Shown here piece after piece: positions 53,466 to 64,000 of a DNA stretch of 64,000 bases. The DNA comes from Luidia sarsii (lineage: Eukaryota; Echinodermata; Asteroidea; Paxillosida; Luidiidae). The position numbers and the translations under genes were made by a program. The notes below the pieces were generated by a model. It saw only the letters and a program-made list of their open reading frames with translations, was not told where the DNA came from and searched no databases. Location of the stretch: contig OX465103.1 of the NCBI GenBank assembly GCA_949987565.1, positions 25,762,225 to 25,826,224 of the forward strand. Direction: 5' to 3'. Position 1 is the first letter of the stretch. Each line of letters opens with the position of its first letter.

Positions 53466-54547
53466 CTGGATTGGAGGGAATGCACATAGACGATTCTCGG
53501 CGGGCCAATGGCGGGACTTTCAACGATTGATTTGACCACTGTGACGGGTCCTTGGTTGAAGTGCTCCCGGATGTGGACCGGGGACTGGCGCCAGATGTAC
53601 TGGTCGTCGATCACGCGGGGCGAGGAGGAGGACGAGACGCGGATGCCGTCGTCCCTTCCCTCAGCACCGTCGGCGGCGGCGGCGGCGGCGACGGCCACCT
53701 CGTAGAAGGGCGGCGGAGAGGAGAGCCGCCTCCGCTTGGCCTTCTTGGACAGGTCGGGCGGCGGGTGGTTGTGCGTGTTGTTGAAGACCGTGGCGCCCTG
53801 CACGTGGCTGGCCACCATGGCCCGGGCGTTGCAGCCGCGTTCGCGGCACCGGAGGTAGGTCTTGCCCTGCTGCTGCCGGTTCTTGGTGTAGGCGAAGCCG
53901 TTGATGACGAAGGCCATGGAGCGCTGCGTGCACACCTCGGTGTAGGGCAGGAGGGTGTCGTCGCCCCGCTCGTCCGTCGCGACGGACGGGTAGCCGCCCG
54001 CCGAGTCCCCGTCCGAGCCGAAGGGGGAGGAGCGGTCCGAGAGGATGGTCAACTCCTCGTCGTCGTCGCCGTCGCCGGCGTACTCCGCCGGGTATAGATC
54101 TCCCCCGCCGCCCTCGCTGTCGGCGATCTCCTCGCACTGGAGAGTCACGTGCTCGCGTCGTAGTCTCGTCTCCCCTGCTGCTGCTGCTACTGCTGCTGCT
54201 GCTGCTGCTTTTGCTGATGCTGATGCGGTCGTCGGGGTCTTACCGGGACGGGACTGCTTGGAGGACAGAGCGACTGACGCCGAGCTCAGGTCCATGGGGG
54301 TGCCCGCGCTAGGCAGCGGCAGCCGCTTCACGCCGACAGCTGTCGGCAGTCTGTCCCCGGGAATGAAGGCATTGTTCTCCAGGACGGGACTGGTGGCCGC
54401 CGGGTCGGCCGGGTACGTCTCCACGATGTAGCCGAGAGGCATCCGCGGCGGGCTGATGGCCAGCAGCTTGGTCTGATGACGGCCGTCCCGGAACGAACTC
54501 TTCTCATCACTGTCCGACAGCACTTCCTGCTTCACCCGAACGCTCAT
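53466..54547 (-). CDS. FLYWCH-type zinc-finger protein, first coding exon (partial)
   Basis: Probable nuclear DNA-binding regulator. One long exon of 360 codons plus two bases runs from the ATG at 54547 to a GTAACT donor after 53466 (phase 2). Residues about 211-265 form a FLYWCH-like finger: FVINGFAYTKNR, then Cys234-x4-Cys239-x19-His259-x-His261 ending in HNHPPP. A basic KKAKRRR stretch at about 268-274 is a likely nuclear localisation signal. An N-terminal VKQE at residues 5-8 fits a SUMOylation motif. Residues about 113-124 are a poly-Ala run encoded by a GCT/GCA triplet repeat, followed by acidic Gly/Asp-rich linkers. The following exon is not established. A weak candidate terminal exon lies near 50841-50800 after a TTTGTGCAG acceptor, ending FDPVRLQQK-stop, but in phase 0, which does not join directly. 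The gene is not assigned to a named ortholog. Confidence 0.75.
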
Positions 54548-54800
54548 AGTCGGATCGCGAGCCGGTGATGACAGACGTTCAGAGCTTTACTGCGCTGAGA
54601 ATGATGAAGCTGGGCCTATAATATACACGCCGGCGTTCACAATGAGAGACGCCGTTACAACAAATCTTTGTCAATGTAAAGTGAAAACTCAACGGCAATG
54701 AGCCTTTCCAGCGTGTACCCAGCCGCTATTGTTTCCGTCATTGACGTACAGCGTGGCCCAAGTTACAGCACCACGGCGATTAAAATGCACGCCAGTATAT
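54548..54800 (-). promoter_or_regulatory. possible promoter of the FLYWCH gene
   Basis: On the minus strand, GTGTATATTATAGG lies about 70-85 bases upstream of the ATG (54615-54630) and could act as a TATA element. The surroundings are CpG-rich. Inferred from position only. Confidence 0.3.
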
Positions 54801-56345
54801 GGTCTCTCCGGGCCGTAGACTAGACAAGCGCAAAAATAATGTAGACAAGATCTGACGCACTCTGTCTACGGCGAAGTGTACGCCACATATAAAAAAAAAT
54901 GTCACACACGCAGGTACTGCGCTTATACTCAGTCCCGTATACGCACAATGATAACTGGCGAGCCTGTTTTGTTGTAGACCATTTTTGTCGATGTATACTG
55001 CCGACGATGAAGGGAGAGCAAGGCAGCTAGGCTATCGAACGCCGGCTTTCATACTGTTTGCGGTGATGAATAGACCCAAGCTAGACCCATTGTGTAGACC
55101 AGTACAGTGAAAGGGGTGTTCTTACAATCCCCATTCACGAGCAATTGAATGGGCCATTGTGCCAATCCCCCGGCCCGGCAGCGGGCTCGCTAAGTGCGTG
55201 CCCAGTCGAGGGTCAAAGATGGCGTTGTCTTCGTTCGAGGAAATTTAAAAAAAAAAAAAAAAAAACGAAACAAAGAAAACACCAAGAGAGAAAAATCCAG
55301 GTTTAAACATACAATGTGATATGGAGGGGGGTGGGGGCACCGCACAGAAACCTACGGGCTACATTCTGCATCTCCTGCAAATGATGTTCAAGCCTGTTTT
55401 GTGGGGGAAACCTCGAAAACAGGTCTGTGTGTGGTAAATCCGAAATCATGCATATCCGCGGTCATGTGAGTGTGTGTGTGTGTGTGGGGGGGGGGGGGGA
55501 GTATAATATTATTATGTTCAAAGGCAACATTATTCGATTGAGCGTCACACGCTATTCATCCAAAAGGCATAGAGGGAACATTGTGTTACACACAAAGAAT
55601 TCACCAGGAGTTAATGGCAACTGTGCGTGGAGGTATGGCGGACGACTTTGTTTTTTTATCATACAGCACGTCAAATAGAAAATAAAAAAGCCACCCGGTT
55701 GTGCTCTATGGAAAACAACCTAACTTGGTTGATGATGAAGGTACATGAACCCGGCATGATGAAATCACAGGGGAAACTTTACACGGGTCTGCATAATCAC
55801 TGAGAGACTGACAACAAAACAGGAAATGTATTTTGTTCAACATTACAAAAAATATAAATCACTGATACAGGTTTTCGGTTGTAGTGTGTTATTAAGCGGG
55901 CCTAATAGATTCAAGCGTGCACAGAGACTGGGAAGTTTAAATAATTAACTGCCTCAACAGTTGAAATCGGTCGACCTAGCAATGGAGCGTGTAAATGTAT
56001 GCTGAGTGAAACAAACAGCATTTCTCCTGCACTATAGCGTTCGCCGGAATTATGTTGAGCAAAGGGATTACAGGGTTCGATGGTAAATTCACGGCGAAGC
56101 GGCTGTGTGGGGGTGCGTGTGTGTGTAGGGGGGGTGGGTGCGTGTGGTGTGGGGGTCGGGTGTGTCTGAGGGTGTACGTGTGGGTGTGTAGGGCCGGGGT
56201 GGTGGGAGGCGGACAGGCAGCGCACCGGTCGAAACGAAGAGCGAAGCTTTTCTCCGTCATCCGTACTGATCGATTCTCGCTGCATGCAGTGTGTCGCTAG
56301 TTGCTCGCTGCTTATTGTCGAATTCGCTCCCATCATTCGAAGTCA
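54801..56345. other. spacer, no gene seen
   Basis: CpG-rich near the FLYWCH start, with poly-A at 55248, a GT run at 55470 and a GTGTGGGGGT-rich tract at 56100-56200. Confidence 0.4.
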
Positions 56346-56460
56346 TATGTGACCCGGCACAGCATAATGAGGAATAACCTCACTTTTGAGATTTTGAGAT
56401 TTTCTAATGATGTGAAATAGTATGCCATTAGCTTTCAAATGATATAAAAATATAATATCC
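56346..56460. mobile_element. left end of the TGTGACCCGGCACAGC element
   Basis: Matches 58123-58225 closely (GCATAATGAGGAATAACC, TTTTGAGATTTTCTAATGAT). No right end nearby. Confidence 0.6.
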
Positions 56461-56539
56461 TCTAATACTTAAAATGTCCGAAAATAAAAAGAAAAGAAAA
56501 TTTATGGGACAGATAAAAACACCAAACACTGCATAGAAA

Positions 56540-56590
56540 CATTCTGCCTTTGAGAAAGGCCCTGCTAGGATCGAAACGTCAGACCTTAAT
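56540..56590 (+). mobile_element. Penelope-like 3' end-motif fragment
   Basis: TGCCTTTGAGAAAGGCCCTG, then GATCGAAACGTCAG; end motif only. A further degenerate copy lies at about 57625-57660. Confidence 0.5.
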
Positions 56591-57929
56591 TCAATATAAT
56601 TTATTTACGCTATATAGAAGGAAAAAAAATGTTTATCCTTTATTTCAATTTGTTAGACTGACATCAAAACTTACTGAAATGATTTATGGCCTTTGTAACA
56701 TTGAATGGAATGAAGAGTTGATCTTTAATGGTTGCATCGACAAACTCATTCTCATATCGAGTTGTCAAAACATAATAAAAGAGCGTATTACTATCTAAAT
56801 ATTATTGTATGGAGGACATTCACCGTCTTTCTTGTGTAACACGAGGATTCATTTCAACTCGCTTCCATGTATCACGGACGTATAGTTTTTGTTTATATAC
56901 GTGCCTGCCATGTACTGTATAGTATAATGTATGGCAGTAAGCGTTCCTTATTAAACGCAATAACGCGGCAACCTCTAGCGCCCTCTTTCGACCACTAAAC
57001 ATTTCACATTGGTCGGGAATAACGCACGAGTCTGACCGTTTTGGAAATGCATCTGCATGGTCCAAACCTCGAGTATGTTTATAGGGTCACGGAAATGCGA
57101 AAGGCCAAATATGTGCCAGACGGACTTGGAGATTATTTACTCTTTCTCGAGTTAATTTTTTAAAAAACCCTGGAGATATAATATGCAGACCGACGTATGT
57201 TGCTCAAAATTACAAACCTGGCTACAGTAGCTCGGGGATCACACACAAAGTGGACGCAGCGTTTTCTTTTCAATTAAAGTCAGACAGATAAAGGAAAAAC
57301 TGACTGGACCCTATACAAATGTATTTAGAAGAATTTTGGTTATTGAAGTAACGTCACGGCGTCACAGTGTCAAAAGGACAGACAGAGGAACTCGATACTC
57401 GAACCATAAACTTGTGTATTTATTTTTTGAAGTTGTGTTGTAACCGCAGTAAAGAAAACAGGGACTAGGATAGTTCACATAAAACGGGGGCACTTTTGGC
57501 CCAAGAGTTGTCGAATTCAGGGGTAAGGCCTGTTCACAATGGCCGCAATTATACCAGCTTTCCCCCCTTTGTCCGCCGTTAGTCAACCGTTCCCCTTTCA
57601 CCTCTGCCCTTCCCTCATTCATTGCCTCTGAGAAAGTTCCTGCTGGGAGCGAAACGTACCCCTTAAAATAGACTCGACCTTGGGCTATTTTCGTATAGAG
57701 CCGGTTAAGCGAACAAACCTATTTATAAGCAACAGCATGCGATTGGTGGGGACCGATCAGAATGAACAACCCTAATTTGTTATTCCCATGCGATGTTAGC
57801 TCCCTGGAGTTCTATCGGGTCATTGCATGCTCATCATATATACACAGAAGTGGAGCTTTTGCTGAAAACCTGATTTTATTCAGTCGATCGAATATAATTT
57901 TAAAGATTTTGTTTGGGCCAGTGCAAGTT

Positions 57930-58110
57930 GAAATTCTCTGAGGGTTGACCCTATACTGAACGTGATAAGGTCAGTGCTTTGCCCGATTGCCTGCTGAACA
58001 AAATAATAGCGGACAGCTCGGGTGGTCTTATAACCACTGGACCACGGAGGTGGTCGAGGTCGTTGGGCGGATTGGAATCTGTGCAGCGGCTGATACCGCG
58101 TTGTATACAT
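57930..58110. mobile_element. SINE family B copy
   Basis: GTCAGTGCTTTGCCCGATTG, ACAGCTCGGGTGG, CCACTGGACCACGGAGG, GGTCGAGGTCGTTGGGCGGA and GCAGCGGCTGATACCG in order. Confidence 0.55.
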
Positions 58111-58122
58111 AATTATAATATG

Positions 58123-58583
58123 TGACCCGGCACAGCATAATGAGGAATAACCCCCACTTTTGATATTTTGAGATTTTCTAATGATGTGAAAGAGTATACC
58201 ATTAACTTTCAAATGATATCAAATTTATTTCCGTGTGAACTTTGTTGTAAATAGTACAAGGGGACTTCGCTCGTTCATTTGGCACCAGACACAATAATAG
58301 CAGCGCCATTCTAACTCCTCGAAAGCGGCCATTCAAAAAGGCAGGAACTTTACATTTTCATGAAAACAGTACACAAACACTCCCCCGAAATCCTCGTTTT
58401 TTCAACATTTAGAGACGGATTTCGGAAAAATCCTTTGGACGTAATATACTCCAATACATTAACTTTCCGGAAAATAAATAAATTGATTTTTAATCGAAGT
58501 GAGAAGATACTTTGACTTCAGGCGTTGTTTACTCGAAAAGAGATTTGGTGGGACATTCCTCATGTCGCTGTGCCGGGTCACAT
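58123..58583. mobile_element. 460-bp TIR element, TGTGACCCGGCACAGC family
   Basis: TGTGACCCGGCACAGC..ATGAGGAAT at the left and ATTCCTCATG..GCTGTGCCGGGTCACA at the right are inverted; flanked by ATA/TAT. Short and non-coding. Confidence 0.7.
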
Positions 58584-58714
58584 ATTGTTTTTGCTTTGAG
58601 GAGAGTGCACTGTAATTCCATAAGGGTTTGCCCTAATCGACGTAGGGAAAAAACCCCAAAGACAGGTTTGGATGCCTCAACAACTCTATGACATTGGTAC
58701 CAAGATGATCATGG

Positions 58715-58800
58715 TATACCTGTACACACTACCCGAAACGTTGAGTTACCGGCTCCTTTCAGAGCCGCACTCCATCCCATATGGAATTCCATCTCTGCCA
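58715..58800 (+). mobile_element. fragment of the fold-back family
   Basis: CACACTACCCGAAACGTTGA followed by GTTACCGGCTCCTTTCAGAG; one arm only. Confidence 0.45.
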
Positions 58801-58859
58801 AGTTACGCGGCGCATGCTTCGCATTTATATCCGGATCTCCCAAACATGCGCCGTCCACG

Positions 58860-59240
58860 GCGCATAGTCGCGTCGTGCCGTCGCATAGTCGCGTCGTGCC
58901 GTCGCGTCGTGCCGTCGCCCCTTTTTGCACTGTGTGTATAGGGCCGTTTCGGCGTCGCGTCGTGCCGTCGCATAGTCGCGTCGTGCCGTCGCATAGTTGC
59001 GTCGTGCCGTCGCATCGTCGCATCGTCGCATTTTGTTTTTCAGGGTCTCTAGCCGTTTAAGCCGTCGATGGCACATAGTCGCGTCGTGCCGTCGCATCGT
59101 CGCATCGTCGCATAGTCGCATCGTCGCATCGTCGCATAGTCGCATCGTCGCATCGTCGCATCGTCGCATAGTTGCGTCGCATCGTCGCATAGTTGCGTCG
59201 CATCGTCGCATCGTCGCATCGTCGCATCGTCGCATTTGTT
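58860..59240. repeat. TCGCATCG-type satellite with GTCGTGCCGTCGCATAG higher-order units
   Basis: Octamer-like CATCGTCG repeats mix with CGCGTCGTGCCGTCG units, split by unique inserts at about 58921-58955 and 59031-59075. Extremely CpG-dense. Confidence 0.9.
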
Positions 59241-59563
59241 TCACATCGTGAAGCTGACTAGCCTACTTTTCCCTTGTACTGATGTCATATAATTATAGGA
59301 TTGAATCGAGTGGTCTTTTAGCCATGGTTATCGATGTGAAGAAATCTAGTATGGCACGAACATATTTCTGCGCATGCGCAATAACCCGCAAGTTTACGAC
59401 CTTCACATACCGTTAAATTAATATAGCGCCCTCTATCTTAGCAGATACAACCAAAACTATTTTTTTCTTAGGGTTAGTTTGAAGTAATGCTTTATACGGG
59501 CTTTAAGGTTTCCATAATTGCATTGTACAATGCTCATGATTCTCTGTAGACTCGGTAGCATGC

Positions 59564-59635
59564 ACAGAAAACTGGTATACATGGTCGTTCCAAAAAAGGA
59601 TTTTTTTGGAACGACCATGTATACCAGTTTTCTGT
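59564..59635. repeat. perfect 34-bp inverted repeat with 4-base loop
   Basis: ACAGAAAACTGGTATACATG through GTCGTTCC and six A pairs without mismatch with 59602-59635; the loop is GGAT. Could be a mini fold-back element or a hairpin RNA source. Confidence 0.8.
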
Positions 59636-59891
59636 AAATTGTGGTAAATTGTGATAACAACCGTAGCCTAAGTAAATGGTAGGCCGGTGGCTTTGCGGGG
59701 AGGGGAATAGGCTTGCCCTTCTCCCGGAAAAAATCCTTCTTTGAAGATGATGTTAGGGCCTATAATGTTAATGATTATTTGACCACTGCTGGAACCACGT
59801 CATAATTATGCCATAAATTAAAAATGCCAGTCATCAATAAGCAGTATGCAGTACTAATGAGTCCATCTGGGCTAACCAACCAACAACTTAC

Positions 59892-59969
59892 TTGAAAAAA
59901 TATTCCTTTCTTACGGCTCACTTTTCCGTTCCTCTCTGGACAATTCACTGCTGCACACGATTTCACCAT
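59892..59969 (-). CDS. orphan first exon of a THAP-domain protein
   Basis: An ATG at 59969 in a strong Kozak context (GAACAATGG) starts 26 codons that end at a consensus GTAAGT donor (59891-59886), phase 0. The peptide begins MVKSCAAVNC and ends KKGIFFQ. This is the start of a THAP zinc finger: first Cys pair C-x4-C, then a basic loop before the usual FHRFP. THAP proteins bind DNA through this C2CH module and derive from P-element-type transposases. The expected second exon (RFP, Trp, and the CSxHF pair) was not found within several kilobases to the left, so this is either a gene with a long intron, a broken copy or an alternative promoter exon. The short length limits certainty. Confidence 0.55.
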
Positions 59970-60186
59970 TGTTCTTTTCGAATTTTCCTATTTTAATCGT
60001 GTATGTTTATGTTTTTTTCAAAAGATGACTATTTGAAGGAAACAAATGCGTTCACTTCTGTCAAAATGTCCATTCAAATATGTGCGCGCAGCAAAACGAA
60101 ACGTTCGTTTCTTACCCTCTTGACAAAACGCACACGCGGACGCGTATTTTACGCGCTGTCCTATCCAGTCTTTATTATGGAGATCA

Positions 60187-60647
60187 ATAGGTGCAGCACA
60201 CAAAATCCATCCAAGATGGCTCCACCGAGCTGATTATCATAAAGTGTGTCCCTCCCTAATTAACTAATTAACTGATATATTGTAGAACAAGTCAAACTTA
60301 AGACAACCTGGGGGTTCACTCTTCAATTTGGTATGTAATTTGGACCATATCTGGCTTTAAATGTGGCCCTATTTGGCTGTGGAAGTGGAGGGGTCCATCC
60401 CAAAATCCTTGCAGAAATTCGGCTTGGACGGCTACACATGTTGGGGGTGTTCTTTTCTGGGCGTAATTAGCAAAAAATCTAATCGGCTAAGAGCACTAAC
60501 ATTGAAAAGAATCTGAGAGATGAAGGTCCAAACTACAATTTTAAGTATAGCTACAAGAACTGAGAGACTTTTTGGTGTGGGATAATTGGCTTTCAAAGTG
60601 AGTGTTTTGTACAGTGTTCAATGGGAGCTCGATTTAGTGTTCTGCAC
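60187..60647. mobile_element. 490-bp TIR element family, copy 2
   Basis: Same orientation as copy 1 and highly similar over the whole length (for example GACAACCTGGGGGTTCACTC), with an AT-rich expansion missing near the left end. Confidence 0.7.
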
Positions 60648-60942
60648 CACCCTGCGTCAGTGCAGTGCGGCCTAGCTTCTGTACGTTTGTGCACTGGCTC
60701 CGATAATCAACGGCATTTTGGGGGGTTGGTTGGTTGTTCAGCGATAAGTAGTTTCAATGCTTTCATTTTGATTCCGGAAAGGGGGAGGGTTTCCCAGTTG
60801 GAAGATATCGTCTACCGGTCGGTCGCTCGGTGGGTGAGTCTGTCGGGTGGTCGATCAATTGATTAATTGATTTGTGATCGATAACTCGATGTGATTGAGT
60901 GCTCATTTCCATGTGGGTTCAAAAGTCAGTAATATATCGTGG

Positions 60943-62420
60943 AGGGCCAAGTTTTCGACGGTACGCGTTTTCGACGCTTGGCCTTCCAACTCACATCGCA
61001 CGATGAAAACAACTCCGTACACTTCTTATTTTCGGTTTGTTTCCTGCTCTTGTCAGTCACCAAAAATGTGGAAAGTTAAGGCTCTTCCGGTAGGTCAAAC
61101 TCGTGTGATTCAAAAAGATGCTGTTTTGGGGTCTAGTTTTCCTAGGTACAAAATTGGCAGTTGCTTCGAAGCTCTAGTTTTCTTCATTGTTGGTCCTAAA
61201 ATATCTGAGTGTACCTTAATAAACCCCAACATCCGTAGAAAAAAATGTCACGCAACTTGAGGCAGTCCGTTCTGGGTAAAAACTATGGAGGCTCCTAAAG
61301 GGCGTCTCGCTTATATATATTTTTTATTTGTTTAATTATCATTTAAAGGCATTAAGTAACCTGGCCTAATAGGCTTTTTAAAAAGATAAAAAAATAAAAG
61401 GGCAGCTAGAGAAAGTACCAAGAAGGAGGAAATGTGTCTCTTGAGTGACATTGGGAAATGTAATAACTGATGAAGCAGTGAGAAATAGGATTGTGGATTT
61501 TTTAAAAACGTTACAGAGGAAAACACCAACCTGATAATAAATACAAACCCACCAAAAGGACAAAGAAAACAAAATCTGCTTCCATGGCTGAATCACAATT
61601 AGCTTGGACCAAGCCGAAAAATCACATCCTGCCTCAATGTATCTTCTGATGTGGAAATTAACAAGGATGAGAAATGCTACGTGTGTCACTCATAGATACC
61701 GCCCTACCGTATTTCACCTCTATGGTTTACTTGAAGATCCAAATTCAAAAAAGTTAAAAGATATCTTTCAGTTAAATCAACTTCTTTTCGCATTTTAAGA
61801 AAATAATTCTCAATTTGAAATATTCATTATGGTGATTAAATTTATTTCCTTATTATTATGAGGACAGTTTGATGATTTGGAAAAGGATGGGAAAGGAGAG
61901 GGTAGCATGAGTGAAGGGAAAAGAGTTGATAGGTGATAACAAAAAAGTCAATCCAATTTCCCCATCTCAAAGTGGCTCAGGGCAATGGGACAAAATTAAT
62001 GCAAACCAATAATGCATAAATTATGAATGTTTTGAGGAAAGTGTTAGAATCAGTGTCGAAACCCCCCCCCCCGAAAGATGTACAACAAAAAAACATACAG
62101 GGAAGAATTGTACAGTGCCACACAGCATTTGAGTTATTTTAAGAATTTATTTTGCGTTTGGCTGCACTGGGACACCTTACTAAACACCACCGTCGAAAAT
62201 AGGTCACGATGCTTACTGCGCGGTGCGCCGTGGACATCAACAAAACCGGGTAATCTTACGGAAGTGACAGGCTTGATCAACCTTCTCTATGATTATTCTA
62301 ATAGTCTGTGGTGTGGAAAAAAGTGACCGAGAGCTCTTTTAGTGTGATACTTTCGTTCACATTGGTCAGCTTGAAGAAAAGGCCTTATATCGTCGAAAAC
62401 CGGTAACTGGAGAATACATA
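60943..62420 (+). mobile_element. dispersed repeat, copy 2 (about 1.5 kb)
   Basis: Second copy of the element at 11037-12062, with an extra middle block of about 470 bp. The ATCGTCGAAAACCGG end is conserved. No coding potential recognised. Confidence 0.65.
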
Positions 62421-63649
62421 TAACTGAACGTGAAACGGCAAACGGCAGTTCAATCACGAGCAAGCAGGACCAAATTAAAGTTCATTTGATTCAACCCCTT
62501 CATTTGTTGCAAATCGGGCTAATGTACAGTATTGTGTAGCTCACGCATTCAGCGCAAAAGGATTCGACGCATGGACACAAGTACCGCAACTGCAGACAAG
62601 TTACCAGTCTAATAAATATACAGATTGTATTTTATTTCGTTACTAGTCTGCATGATCGTATACAAACATCTTAGCTGACTTATATCCCACTTGGTGTTGC
62701 GAGTCTGCGAGCTAGCCGACGGGACCAGGGCCCTTGATGCGCGGGACACGGCTCGATCCTCGGGGTACCAGTGACACACTGAGGCCTGCAGATCACCCCA
62801 ATCACCCAACCATATACTTGAACTTGAATCGAGTGCACTGATTTGTTATTGGCACAAAAGGGCACACCGTAGGTTGTTATTTACGCCAGATAAACCCATA
62901 AAATAATACACACACCATCCCACGTGCACATTCTATTTGACATCTATGATCGAAGTATTCTTGTAGGTACCAAATCAATCTACATGTATACGGATGCTTG
63001 CAGTGAACTGTCACCCCAATTTATCCAACCAATTTTGAGGTATATATGTACATTCTCAATACTTTTCTATTAGACTTTGAAACGGGCTTTTAGTGGCGCA
63101 AATGCCCGATTTGTGCTATCAAACGTTTATGAGGGTTGAGAGTAAGCCGCGTATATATGATTTGAATGTATTAATGCTTTGCTCATATGGAATTCCATGT
63201 GAAAGTTTTTGTCATACTTGACGTATGATTCAATAAATTATGTGAAAGAAAGGAAAATAACACTTACAAGAGAAAAAAGGAAAGATATACTGTTGTTTTT
63301 TTTCTTTCAAAATGAAATGAAGAGAAAGAAAAACAAAGTACAAATACCACATAAAATGATAATAATCAGCAGGCATTGAACTATCTGAAAATCCCTCCAA
63401 TCACACTATTTCTACTAAGGACACGCCTGTATGATTCTAAATATGTCTTTACATATGCAAATCGTAATTTTAAAATGCTACCTTCACCGCATAAATCAAG
63501 CTATCGTGCTACTAGTTTGCCAGTTTACTTGCATTACATGCCTGCTTGTCTGCTTTGCTTGTTTGCTTTGTGTGACTTCTGCCGTGATGTATAAACCACT
63601 CTAATTGATGAAAACCCTGGTTGACTTAACAGTTTTATCTGGAGCGGTA
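62421..63649. other. terminal spacer, no gene seen
   Basis: AT-rich unique sequence with no recognised exon or element. Confidence 0.4.
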
Positions 63650-64000
63650 ACCGTTTTCACAGCCACACTTCGTCTCAAAAAGAGATGTGCTGCAGGGTGT
63701 CACCGCAAACCTTCCGCTGGGTACTTCCACCATGGAAACCTTCGAGTCTTATCCCTTTCAGTGAGTTACCGGCTCTTTTCACAGCCACACCCCATCTCAA
63801 AAGAGACGTGCTGCATGGTCACACGGTACACCTTCCGCTTGGTGCTTCCACCATAGAAACCTTCAACTCTTATCCCTTTTAGTGAGTTACAGGCTCTTTT
63901 CACAGCCACACGCATCTCAAAAGAGATGTACTGCATGGTGTCACCTCAAACCTTCTGCTCGGCGCTTCCACCATGCAAACCTCTTATCTGTCCCAACCTT
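63650..64000 (+). repeat. tandem ~121-bp units related to the fold-back family
   Basis: Three adjacent units, with the landmark AGCCACAC at 63661, 63783 and 63904, each contain GAGTTACCGGCTCTTTTCAC, an AAAGAGA hairpin and CACCGCAAACCTTCCGCT. The array runs to the window edge. The hammerhead-like core is absent from these units. Confidence 0.65.

Overview
The window is eukaryotic. Coding sequence is split into short exons with GT..AG introns. Introns and intergenic DNA are packed with transposable-element debris, satellites and microsatellites. The gene set is an NWD1-type NACHT ATPase, a thymopoietin/LAP2-type inner nuclear membrane protein, renin-binding protein (N-acylglucosamine 2-epimerase), a FLYWCH zinc-finger protein and a THAP first exon. 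With Penelope-like element remnants, tRNA-derived SINEs, abundant acatgt-type repeats and no obvious CpG depletion, this suggests a marine invertebrate, most likely a deuterostome (echinoderm, hemichordate or cephalochordate grade). The species cannot be named from the sequence alone.

Layout: (1) 962-6144, minus strand: five exons of an NWD1-like gene, open at both ends, with neither the first exon(s) nor the WD40 part seen. (2) 6145-10244: repeat-rich spacer with fold-back elements, Penelope-like fragments and an inverted-repeat structure beside the next promoter. (3) 10245-24882, plus strand: a complete five-exon LAP2/TMPO gene of 312 residues whose 11.6-kb first intron holds many repeats. 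(4) 24883-33862: gene-poor repeats. (5) 33863-44851, minus strand: a complete nine-exon RENBP gene of 401 residues; every splice phase closes and the catalytic His/Cys residues are present. (6) 44852-53465: repeats, including a 63-bp satellite open in both directions. (7) 53466-54547, minus strand: the large first coding exon of a FLYWCH zinc-finger protein. (8) 54548-64000: repeats plus an isolated THAP-domain first exon at 59892-59969.

The genes are functionally unrelated (innate-type NTPase, nuclear lamina tether, amino-sugar metabolism, DNA-binding proteins), and nothing suggests a coordinated cluster. The main novelty lies in the mobile DNA. Several short TIR families can be delimited to the base by target-site duplications and nested insertions. 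A fold-back family carries a hammerhead-ribozyme-like core. Three compound insertions are flanked by unusually long (about 33-55 bp) direct repeats.
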